Shown in pieces: positions 35,894 through 44,193 of a DNA stretch of 64,000 nt (position 1 is its first letter; each line of letters starts with the position of its first letter). Made by a program: the position numbers and the translations under genes. This stretch comes from Clostridiaceae bacterium (lineage in GTDB: Bacteria > Bacillota > Clostridia > DSM-8532): contig JAAYPS010000196.1 in NCBI GenBank assembly GCA_012519655.1, forward strand, positions 16,276 to 80,275. Reading direction: 5' to 3'. The notes beneath the pieces are model-generated. The model had not been told where the DNA came from. It did not search any database and saw nothing but the letters and a program-made list of their open reading frames with translations.

Positions 35894-36881
35894 CGCTGCG
35901 TTTAGTCATATCTATGTGGAAAAAGAAATAATTGATCACCCCAACACGATAGAAATATTATCTCGTTTTCCGAAAGCTGTGAAAATAGAAATTAGCCGTT
36001 ATAATGAAATTTTCTCCAGAAGCAATCAAAGTTTTATCATTCAAAAAAAATCACCAGCTCTAATTCTAGCAAAAAAATATGGTAAATTTCTTTTCGAGGG
36101 CGCTCCAGTATGTCAAGATTTTGGCAATGAACATTTTTATTATACTACTTGCGTTATGAACTGTATTTATGATTGTGAGTACTGTTTTTTACAAGGTATG
36201 TATGACAGTGCCAACATAGTGGTTTTTGTAAACCTTGAAGATTATTTCGCAGAGATAGAAAAACTTCTCGCAATCCATCCAATGTATTTAAGTATATCGT
36301 ATGATACTGACTTACTATCACTTGAGCAAAAGCTAGGCTTTGCACAAAAATGGTGTCGCTTCACTAAAGCCCATTCAGATCTTACAATTGAAATCCGCAC
36401 AAAAAGTGCAAATAACAAAGCAATAGAAGTGTTAACGCCGTCAAAAAATATAATTCTTGCATGGACATTATCGTCAGAAACAGTCCAAGAGGCCTATGAG
36501 CACAAAACACCACCCTTAATGCAAAGGCTGTCATGCATTAAAAAGGCGCTGGAAAAAGGTTTCCAAGTTAGAATTTGCTTCGATCCCATTTTATATTCTA
36601 AAGACTGGTTATCTTCTTTTGAAGAGATGGTTGAAAAAACTTTCACAGAAATACCAGCTACCAAAATCCATGATGCGAGTATTGGGGTATTCAGAATCTC
36701 CAGGGATTATCTGAAAAGAATGAGGAAAAATCGCACTGATTCGGTCATTGTTCACTACCCTTATGAATACGACAATGGTGTTTACCACTATGGAAGTCAT
36801 TTATCTCATTTAATGACCTCTTCGGCTTGCGATATCTTAAAAAAATACATACCCGATGAGAAAATATTCGTCTGGAATTAA
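35865..36881 (+). CDS. splB: Spore photoproduct lyase (radical SAM)
   Basis: CVMNCIYDCEYCFLQGMYDSANIVVFVNLEDYF; SISYDTDLLSLE; TKSANN; LILAWTLSSETVQEAYEHKTPPLMQRL; TTG start at 35865 with AGGGAAG upstream. Confidence 0.93.
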   Translation: MKSLEKASYNAAFSHIYVEKEIIDHPNTIEILSRFPKAVKIEISRYNEIFSRSNQSFIIQKKSPALILAKKYGKFLFEGAPVCQDFGNEHFYYTTCVMNCIYDCEYCFLQGMYDSANIVVFVNLEDYFAEIEKLLAIHPMYLSISYDTDLLSLEQKLGFAQKWCRFTKAHSDLTIEIRTKSANNKAIEVLTPSKNIILAWTLSSETVQEAYEHKTPPLMQRLSCIKKALEKGFQVRICFDPILYSKDWLSSFEEMVEKTFTEIPATKIHDASIGVFRISRDYLKRMRKNRTDSVIVHYPYEYDNGVYHYGSHLSHLMTSSACDILKKYIPDEKIFVWN

Positions 36882-36888
36882 CACAGGG

Positions 36889-36946
36889 AACACAGGGGGA
36901 CGGTTCTTTTGTGTTAATTAACACAAAAGAACCGTCCCCCTGTGTT
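36889..36946. repeat. Perfect 58-bp palindrome between convergent splB and trpB2 (REP-like / bidirectional terminator)
   Basis: AACACAGGGGGACGGTTCTTTTGTGTTAA|TTAACACAAAAGAACCGTCCCCCTGTGTT, 29-nt arms, no mismatch, no spacer. Confidence 0.95.
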
Positions 36947-36956
36947 GTGTGTTGTT

Positions 36957-38324
36957 TTATGGTAGGGTTGCAAAGCCCTTTTCTAAATCTTCATCTGTTG
37001 GAATATAATCCGTCATGGTTCCAGCGTTATAACTACTATAAGCTGATAAATCAAAATATCCGGTACCCGATAGACCAAAAATAATGGTTTTCTCCTCGCC
37101 TGTTTCACAGCACTTTTTGGCTTCGTCCATTGCCACTCTTACTGCATGAGAAGACTCTGGAGCGGGCAGTATTCCCTCGTGGCGCATAAACTCTTTCGCA
37201 GCTTCAAACACTTTTGTTTGTTCAACAGATCTAGCTTCAAAATAGCCATCGTGATACAGTTTTGCCAGTATCGGATTCATTCCATGATATCTTAGCCCAC
37301 CTGCATGATCCGGAGAAGGCATAAACCCTGAACCGAGAGTATACATTTTCAACAATGGTGTGATCTTACCAGTATCTCCAAAATCATAAGCATATCGACC
37401 TCTTGTAAGTGTTGGGCAAGACGCTGGCTCAACCCCGATAAAATGAATGTTGTTTTTGCCTTCAATCTTATCACCCATGAAAGGAGCAATAAGTCCAGCA
37501 AAATTCGAGCCACCTCCGACGCAACCAATCATTATGTCAGGTTCAATGCCATACTTTTCACATGCTGTTTTTGTCTCCTCACCGATAATTGTTTGATGAA
37601 GTATCACATGATCCAATACACTTCCTAAAACATAACGGCAATTATCGGTACTCATTGCAATCTCTAAAGCCTCTGAAATTGCACACCCTAGAGAACCACC
37701 TGTTTCTGGATTCTCTTCTAAGATCTTTCTACCTATTTCAGTTGTATTCGAAGGTGAAGCTATAACTTTGCTCCCATAGGTTTCCATGACTGTTTTCCTG
37801 TATGGTTTTTGATTCATAGAAACCTTAACCATATAAACAATAAGATCAATATCATAATAAGCACATGCCATAGAAAGAGCAGTACCCCATTGTCCAGCAC
37901 CTGTTTCGGTCGTGAGTGTGGTAATTCCTTGTTCTTTAGCATAATACACCTGAGCTGCAGCCGAATTGAGTTTGTGAGAGCCCGATGTATTAGTGCCTTC
38001 AAACTTGTAGTAAATCTTGGCTGGTGTTTTTAAAGCCTTTTCCAGATTATACGCACGAATAAGGGGTGAAGGACGAATCATTCTGTAAAAATCCATAATG
38101 CCTTCAGGTATTTCGATATATTTATCTTTTTCATTTAACTCCTGCTCTATTACTGCTTCGCAAAAGATCGGGGCAAGGTCTTCTTTTTTACACGGCTTAA
38201 GCGTGCCCGGATGCAACATCGGTGATGGTTTTTCCTTCATAACAGCCTTTAAATTATACCAATTTCTTGGAACCTCATTTTCTGATAAAAATATTTTGTA
38301 AGGTATTTTTGTCATAGTTTTCAT
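36957..38324 (-). CDS. trpB: Tryptophan synthase beta chain-like protein TrpB2
   Basis: RPSPLIRAYNLEKALKTPAKIYYKFEGTNTSGSHKLNSAAAQVYYAKEQGITTLTTETGAGQWGTALSMAC, VGCVGGGSNFAGL; long N-terminal region characteristic of TrpB2. Confidence 0.94.
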   Translation of the reverse strand: MKTMTKIPYKIFLSENEVPRNWYNLKAVMKEKPSPMLHPGTLKPCKKEDLAPIFCEAVIEQELNEKDKYIEIPEGIMDFYRMIRPSPLIRAYNLEKALKTPAKIYYKFEGTNTSGSHKLNSAAAQVYYAKEQGITTLTTETGAGQWGTALSMACAYYDIDLIVYMVKVSMNQKPYRKTVMETYGSKVIASPSNTTEIGRKILEENPETGGSLGCAISEALEIAMSTDNCRYVLGSVLDHVILHQTIIGEETKTACEKYGIEPDIMIGCVGGGSNFAGLIAPFMGDKIEGKNNIHFIGVEPASCPTLTRGRYAYDFGDTGKITPLLKMYTLGSGFMPSPDHAGGLRYHGMNPILAKLYHDGYFEARSVEQTKVFEAAKEFMRHEGILPAPESSHAVRVAMDEAKKCCETGEEKTIIFGLSGTGYFDLSAYSSYNAGTMTDYIPTDEDLEKGFATLP

Positions 38325-38419
38325 CCCTTTCTTTCTATTATTAACGCAGAGCCTCTTGTTTTATTAAGTTACATCGCAAAAGCCACTTATTAACTAGATT
38401 CCCCGCATTTTTGTAAAAT

Positions 38420-38690
38420 TAAAATAAAAAAAGCCTTTATCCATATATAGGACAAAGACTATTATCTCTGCGGTACCACCTAAATTGCGTATAAAACGCC
38501 ACTTGTTTTCATGTACTAACATACATGCTTCCTTACTAACGGGTGAAGCTCCCGGCGTGCATACTCTAACATATTTCAGCATCGCCCTCATGAGTCCATT
38601 CACAATAAACTTTAACATCGCAATTCCACCATCTGCGACTCTCTATTGATAAAGTATTTATGCTACTTCTCTCAATCACAGGTTTAAATA
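38420..38690 (-). ncRNA. T-box leader, Trp (UGG) specifier
   Basis: minus strand AGAAGTAG..AGAGAGTCGCAGATGGTGGAATTGCGA..GAATGGACTC..AATTTAGGTGGTACCGCAGAGA (38465-38486)..terminator AGTCTTTGTCC-tatatat-GGATAAAGGCTTTTTTT; UGG at 38596-38598. Confidence 0.93.
38421..38460 (-). terminator. T-box regulated Rho-independent terminator
   Basis: AGTCTTTGTCC / GGATAAAGGCT stem followed by TTTTTTTATTTT. Confidence 0.85.
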
Positions 38691-38883
38691 TTGAATTTAT
38701 ACCATGATATTCAAAAACTACATTCTTGTCAAGCTTTATTCAAAAATTTTTTCCAATATTGCAAATGTTGTTAATTGTAAAACTAAATTAGACCCCTTTT
38801 TTAATCTTGAGTCTAATCTAGTCTTACAAACTCAGGAGTTTAATTCAACTCTATAAGGTCATTTTGTCTTACGAATTTGAGGA

Positions 38884-38918
38884 TCAATTTCAAAAGTCTA
38901 ATTTACTTTTGAAATTGA
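38884..38918. repeat. 14-bp inverted repeat (hairpin) downstream of the glycoside hydrolase gene
   Basis: TCAATTTCAAAAGT-ctaattt-ACTTTTGAAATTGA. Confidence 0.7.
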
Positions 38919-38974
38919 CCAAAGTTTCAAATATAATTAATTGTAATTTAGAACGAAACAAAACACTATAATCA

Positions 38975-41485
38975 TCAAATCATAGGACAAATTGTAACAG
39001 GTCCTAGTAAACCTGACTTAAGCCTCTTCCTATCGTATGCTGCCATATGGGCAAACCTCTTTGAATACATTCTTTTTTCGGCTTCTATCGTACCTGTAAC
39101 TTCATTTGCTCCAGTATTGTATACAGTAATCTCAATTAAGTGCTGACCTTTATCTATACCCTTTACAAGCAGTTGATAGGGTTTATAAGCTGTTCTTCCA
39201 ACCTCTTTGCCGTCAATTGAGACAATTGCATGATAATATAGCTTAGGTAGGCATATTAATGCGTTTTTTTCATCAGAGTTATAGTCGAAGTACGCAGAAT
39301 ATTTCATATATCCAGAATATTCCGGTAACCCAAGTCTTGACCAATCCGGCCAATCCATGCCGTCAAGTTTTATTTCTTTACCATCGGGTAACGTAACCCA
39401 CCAATTGACTGGCTGAATACAATTTTCAACATCGGGCTCAGCGTGCCTTGCTCTTGATATATTCCCATTCCTATTTACCATGAACACTTTTAAAGCACAA
39501 CCATCAAAATATGTTGAAAATTTTAGTGTTTCATCACATATAACAGGGTTCAGGCTTCCATCTTTCAAATCCACCTCATATAATTCGCCGTTATCCTTTA
39601 TTGATATTTCAACTTCGGTATCATTATACGATTCATTTAATAGCATATATAGGGTTTGATTCTTGCTCTTCCTTGTACAAAGAGATATCTTATTCCCCGG
39701 GTGAACCCAAACGACCTGGTTTACGTGTTCTTTTATAAGTGGAAGTTCACTACAAAGAACTGCTTCATTTTCTAATAGTGGATTGAATCTAAAAACGGAT
39801 ATTATCTTTCCTCCTACACTATTAAATTGTCTTAGTTTTTTAGCAACTTCATCTTTAATAGTGCAATTCGGAGGTAAAATAATAGTATTTATTATATTGC
39901 CTGATTTGGTTAAAATCCCACCATCGGTTAGGTTAAGCTTTAATATGGCTTCATCCCAAATATAATCAAATTCATATGGCATATAGGTTAATTCTTTTGC
40001 AATATCGTTAACCCATTCCCAAATAAACTTCTGAGCATTATTAATGGTGAGCTGACCAATATTAAGCTGAGTTCTATATAAATCGTATTCGGGTACATAA
40101 ATAGCTGTATTTACATTTGTCTCTCCATATGTAGAGATGGAAGAGGATGCAGCCATTCTTTCGTATATAAGTTTACCAAAAGGCTCCTGTAGCATGTGAT
40201 TAGGCATTTGAGGGCTTTCGGGCGGGCTGTCCGGACTATTATTCGAGTACATAAGATGAAAATCATCAATACCCCGTATGACCTGATGATCGGTTATGTA
40301 ACGCATTAAATCGCCATGAAGACCTTGTCCCATTCCCGCAAATGTTTCTGAAGTAGCATGCTCTTTCCCTAAAAGCCTTTTTACAGAGCCAGCATATCTG
40401 GGGAAATCTGAAAATGTATCGGGTTCAATTTGTGCCCAAATAACATCCACCGCAGGGCGTGTGTTATATTTCATATTTTTAAAGAAATGTCCACTTATCG
40501 TTGACAATGTATTTAAATGATGATCTAGATCCATATGACCCGACAGTTCGACATTGTGTTCATCACACCAACTTTTTAAAACCCCATAGAAATTATCTGC
40601 AACCATATCGGTATATACATCAAAGAAATCATCGAAATACTTCTTAATAACAGCGGGTTCATTGACATTAATATGCGATAAAAGATACGGGAGTATCTCC
40701 AGCATATCATAACCCTTCTTTTGTATAAACATCTCAGGTAATCTATGGCTATAAGGAAATTTAAACTGAAGATAGGGTTCATCATAGAAAAAACCTTTAA
40801 TTACATCTCCAAAATAGCTAGAAAACCTTTGATAATACATCTCGTACATAACATTAAGAAACTTTTTAGTAGCTTTAGAATTGAGCATATCAATACATGA
40901 CATTGCCGGGTCTCCAGCAAAAGATTTACATGAAGATTTTGAAGCCTGCTCGTCATAGTCCCATGAAACTACAACAAAATGCGCATATTCATCTTCACAT
41001 TTATATTCAAAAAGTTTATCTTGTTTTATACTAACTCTTTCAAATGTATTATTAATAAAAATACCTGCTGAAACCACATTCTCAGGCATTGAAAGTGTGA
41101 TTTTATCATGCTTTTTTAATATACAGTTGTGTGAAATATAAAGTTTTTTTGCCCTAAATGAATCATTGGTACAAACCAACCCACCAGCTGTTCCACTGGG
41201 GTATCCCCAATCATCAAAAATCCATACTTCAAGACCTTCTTCTTTAGCTGTTTTTAATGCAACCTCATATGAATCCAAAACCATGTTGATCCATGATTCA
41301 TTAGCTCTGCCAACACAATCAGTCGCTATTATCATATTGAATCCGCGAAAGCCTTGTTTCTTGCACCACTTTACCCAATCTCGTATACTTTCGTGGCTTT
41401 TATGAGCTTTAACTCCGAAAAAGGCCAATGGTCTATGCTTGTCTAAATTAATATCTAATAAATTGTATATATTCGGAAACTCCAT
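38975..41485 (-). CDS. Large glycoside-hydrolase-like protein (TIM barrel + C-terminal GH2-type sugar-binding domain; possibly GH106-related)
   Basis: FGVKAHKSHESIRDWVKWCKKQGFRGFNMII, LEVWIFDDWGYPSGTAGG, IKGFFYDEPYLQF, C-terminal beta-sandwich SAYFDYNSDEKNALICLPKLYYHAIVSIDGKEVG; no signal peptide; start at 41485 with agaggtgg RBS preferred. Confidence 0.75.
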   Translation of the reverse strand: MEFPNIYNLLDINLDKHRPLAFFGVKAHKSHESIRDWVKWCKKQGFRGFNMIIATDCVGRANESWINMVLDSYEVALKTAKEEGLEVWIFDDWGYPSGTAGGLVCTNDSFRAKKLYISHNCILKKHDKITLSMPENVVSAGIFINNTFERVSIKQDKLFEYKCEDEYAHFVVVSWDYDEQASKSSCKSFAGDPAMSCIDMLNSKATKKFLNVMYEMYYQRFSSYFGDVIKGFFYDEPYLQFKFPYSHRLPEMFIQKKGYDMLEILPYLLSHINVNEPAVIKKYFDDFFDVYTDMVADNFYGVLKSWCDEHNVELSGHMDLDHHLNTLSTISGHFFKNMKYNTRPAVDVIWAQIEPDTFSDFPRYAGSVKRLLGKEHATSETFAGMGQGLHGDLMRYITDHQVIRGIDDFHLMYSNNSPDSPPESPQMPNHMLQEPFGKLIYERMAASSSISTYGETNVNTAIYVPEYDLYRTQLNIGQLTINNAQKFIWEWVNDIAKELTYMPYEFDYIWDEAILKLNLTDGGILTKSGNIINTIILPPNCTIKDEVAKKLRQFNSVGGKIISVFRFNPLLENEAVLCSELPLIKEHVNQVVWVHPGNKISLCTRKSKNQTLYMLLNESYNDTEVEISIKDNGELYEVDLKDGSLNPVICDETLKFSTYFDGCALKVFMVNRNGNISRARHAEPDVENCIQPVNWWVTLPDGKEIKLDGMDWPDWSRLGLPEYSGYMKYSAYFDYNSDEKNALICLPKLYYHAIVSIDGKEVGRTAYKPYQLLVKGIDKGQHLIEITVYNTGANEVTGTIEAEKRMYSKRFAHMAAYDRKRLKSGLLGPVTICPMI

Positions 41486-41626
41486 ATATCCACCTCTTAA
41501 AGCTATCTGAGTACTTACACTAAGTATACCACCTTTTATCAATATCTCAAAAACAAAACTTCACTTTATCATTAACAAATCAACAAAATCATACGATCAA
41601 GTATAAAGTAAATAGAGGTTTTAACT

Positions 41627-42679
41627 ATGAGGAGATTTATTCTTTCTATAGATGGGGGCGGAATTAGAGGTATAATACCAGCGGTTTTTTTATCGGAACT
41701 GAAAAAGACACTTGAAAAAAATGGTGTAACTGAGCCATTTCATCAGATTTTCGACCTCATAGCAGGTACATCTACAGGAGGTTTGATATCTCTGGCATTG
41801 ACAGTTCCAATCTACCAAAAGGATGGAGGTGAGTTGTATGATAAAGCTGGAGGAATTGCAGCTGAGCAGTTACCTGTTCTCTATAAGATGTTGGCTAATA
41901 AAGTGTTCCCCGGCAATAAAAACAGAGTACGCAAAACCATAAGGCAGGTATTTACAAGCAAGTATAGTTCTATCCCATTTCACAACGTCTTACGGGGTTT
42001 ATTCAAGAACTGTACCGTTAAGGAAGCATTAACTAATTTGCTGTTAACAACCTTTAATATGGAGACCATGCAACCTGTTTTTATAAAAAAAAGGCCTCTA
42101 GCTGCAGGAGGCGACACTGATCCAAACTTTTACATGGCTGACGCAGCATTGTCAACAGCTGCTGTTCCTACATATTTCCCGCCAGGATATGTGAATAGTA
42201 TTGGTGATATCACGAACAGTTATTGCCTTATAGATGGCGGAATTTTTTGCATTAATCCAGCTATGAGTGCCCTTACCGAAGCCAGAAAGATTTTTCCTCG
42301 ATCTGAATACATAATATTGTCCCTTGGCACTGGGCAGCAGAAAGAAGAATACAAAACTGAGAAAATACGAAATTGGGGTTTTTTTAATTGGATTGCTCCC
42401 TGGCTTGGCTTACCCCTAATTACAGCAATTGGCGAAGGGCAAAGAATAAGCACAAACCATATGCTAAATAAGCTGCCCCAGGTTAAATTGATTCGCTCAG
42501 ACATATATCTTGATAAAAACGCGGGTATCGATGACGGCGGAGCGGAAAATCTTGAATATCTAACAGCAAAGGGAATAGAAATGTGGAATGCTAACAAAAG
42601 CGAGATTGACACTCTTATTAAGAACATCGTAAACAACCAACAACTTAGAGGAGATAATAAAGTTCGCAAAATAGTCTAG
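41627..42679 (+). CDS. Patatin-like phospholipase
   Basis: FILSIDGGGIRGIIPAVFLSEL (oxyanion hole), LIAGTSTGGLISLAL (nucleophile Ser), LIDGGIFCINPA (Asp of dyad). Confidence 0.92.
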   Translation: MRRFILSIDGGGIRGIIPAVFLSELKKTLEKNGVTEPFHQIFDLIAGTSTGGLISLALTVPIYQKDGGELYDKAGGIAAEQLPVLYKMLANKVFPGNKNRVRKTIRQVFTSKYSSIPFHNVLRGLFKNCTVKEALTNLLLTTFNMETMQPVFIKKRPLAAGGDTDPNFYMADAALSTAAVPTYFPPGYVNSIGDITNSYCLIDGGIFCINPAMSALTEARKIFPRSEYIILSLGTGQQKEEYKTEKIRNWGFFNWIAPWLGLPLITAIGEGQRISTNHMLNKLPQVKLIRSDIYLDKNAGIDDGGAENLEYLTAKGIEMWNANKSEIDTLIKNIVNNQQLRGDNKVRKIV

Positions 42680-42859
42680 ACAATTTGAAACAGTAATATC
42701 GTCATTTTTAACAAGTAATCCATATAACATACAAAAGCTCTCACAGCATCTAGAAGACGTTCTAGTTCTATAGGGTTCGATGAAAAATTTGGCGTTTGCA
42801 TTAAGAGGGGGCGCTAAGTCGTCGCTTTATAAAGTCTAATTAAAGTAGGCTTCGATTAA

Positions 42860-43495
42860 CTAGTCTTTTGATACAATAACATAAAGACGGCCTTTTTCTA
42901 TTGTCACTTCAGCATTTTCTTGGATAAATTCATTACTAATACCAAGACCTGTACCCATGACCATTCTTGCATCCTTCAACGGATAAGCAAGGCCCTTGGT
43001 TGTAACTCCTTCAACTACAGCAGTTGCGGGAATTAACGATACACAGAAACCTTGCTTTCTTTTCAGTTCAATACGATCTGTAACAATATGAATATAATTA
43101 TTTTGGTCGATTATTACACCTTTTACTCCAGCGTCTGCTAGTTTGTGGAGAAGATGAATATTTGAAAGTGTATGATCCATACGCGTCCCAATGGCGCCCA
43201 CAATATATATACAAGTTGCACCTTTTTCAATAGCAAAATCTAAAGCAAGCTCCATGTCAGTATAATCTTTGTGGATAGGAAACTTAATAATCTCAGTACC
43301 GTTATTTTGGTATAAGGCTCTTATTTCAGGATGGATTGAGTCAAAATCACCAAGTAAAATATCAGGTTGAATTCCTGCTTCATAAAAATACCTTGCCCCA
43401 CCATCAGCACATATTAAAAGATCGGATATATCGGATAATTCTTTAATAATTTCAGTGGATTCAACAGTTCCACTTCCCACAATTAATACATTCAT
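42860..43495 (-). CDS. thiN: Thiamine pyrophosphokinase
   Basis: LLICADGGARYFYEAGIQPDILLGDFDSI, KDYTDMELALDFAIEKGA, GAIGTRMDHTLSNIHLL. Confidence 0.95.
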   Translation of the reverse strand: MNVLIVGSGTVESTEIIKELSDISDLLICADGGARYFYEAGIQPDILLGDFDSIHPEIRALYQNNGTEIIKFPIHKDYTDMELALDFAIEKGATCIYIVGAIGTRMDHTLSNIHLLHKLADAGVKGVIIDQNNYIHIVTDRIELKRKQGFCVSLIPATAVVEGVTTKGLAYPLKDARMVMGTGLGISNEFIQENAEVTIEKGRLYVIVSKD

Positions 43496-43497
43496 GT

Positions 43498-44193
43498 CTA
43501 CTTCTTCTTTCGACAAAAAGCAGATTTTTGCCTTAATTCTGTCACAAAAGATGTTTTCTCTGAGGCATTGAAAAATGCTGATCCAGCAACAATAACATTT
43601 GCACCCGCAGCCGTTACTTCAGATATATTATTAACACTAATGCCACCATCTATTTGCAAATAGACATCTGGATTATTTTTATTTAACATATTACGTAATG
43701 TTATAATTTTTTCTGTCATTTGTGGTATATAAGCCTGTCCTCCAAATCCTGGGTTTACCGTCATTAAAAGCACCATATCCACATAATCATAAACATAATC
43801 CAACACATTAAGTGGTGTAGCTGGATTTAATGAAACCCCTGACTTTATACCTGATTCACGTATAACCTGAAGTGTTCGATTCAGATGAGTACATGACTCG
43901 GCATGAACAGTAATCATATCTGCTCCTGAGCTGATAAAATCATTCAATAGGCGTTCGGGCTGTTCAATCATTAAATGAACATCAAGAAAAAGCTTTGTTT
44001 CTTTTCTAATAGACTTAATTACTGGTGGTCCTATGGTAATATTGGGAACAAAGTGACCATCCATTACATCGATATGAACCCAATCCCCTCCAGCATTTTC
44101 AATTGTATCTAAAGCCTCTTTCAGACGTGTAAAGTCTGCTGATAGAATTGATGGCGCTATAATTATTCCATCTTTATTTGTATCTATTGTCAT
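43498..44193 (-). CDS. rpe: Ribulose-phosphate 3-epimerase
   Basis: IAPSILSADFTRLKEAL, DWVHIDVMDGHFVPNITIGPPVIKSIRK, LLMTVNPGFGGQAYIP, LQIDGGIS. Confidence 0.97.
   Translation of the reverse strand: MTIDTNKDGIIIAPSILSADFTRLKEALDTIENAGGDWVHIDVMDGHFVPNITIGPPVIKSIRKETKLFLDVHLMIEQPERLLNDFISSGADMITVHAESCTHLNRTLQVIRESGIKSGVSLNPATPLNVLDYVYDYVDMVLLMTVNPGFGGQAYIPQMTEKIITLRNMLNKNNPDVYLQIDGGISVNNISEVTAAGANVIVAGSAFFNASEKTSFVTELRQKSAFCRKKK

Noticed and set aside
38394-38618. 74-aa minus-strand ORF
   Set aside because: Lies wholly inside the Trp T-box leader and crosses its terminator; explained by RNA structure
41627-42679. Calling the patatin a CBASS effector
   Set aside because: No CD-NTase or ancillary Cap genes in the neighbourhood; kept only as an orphan patatin observation
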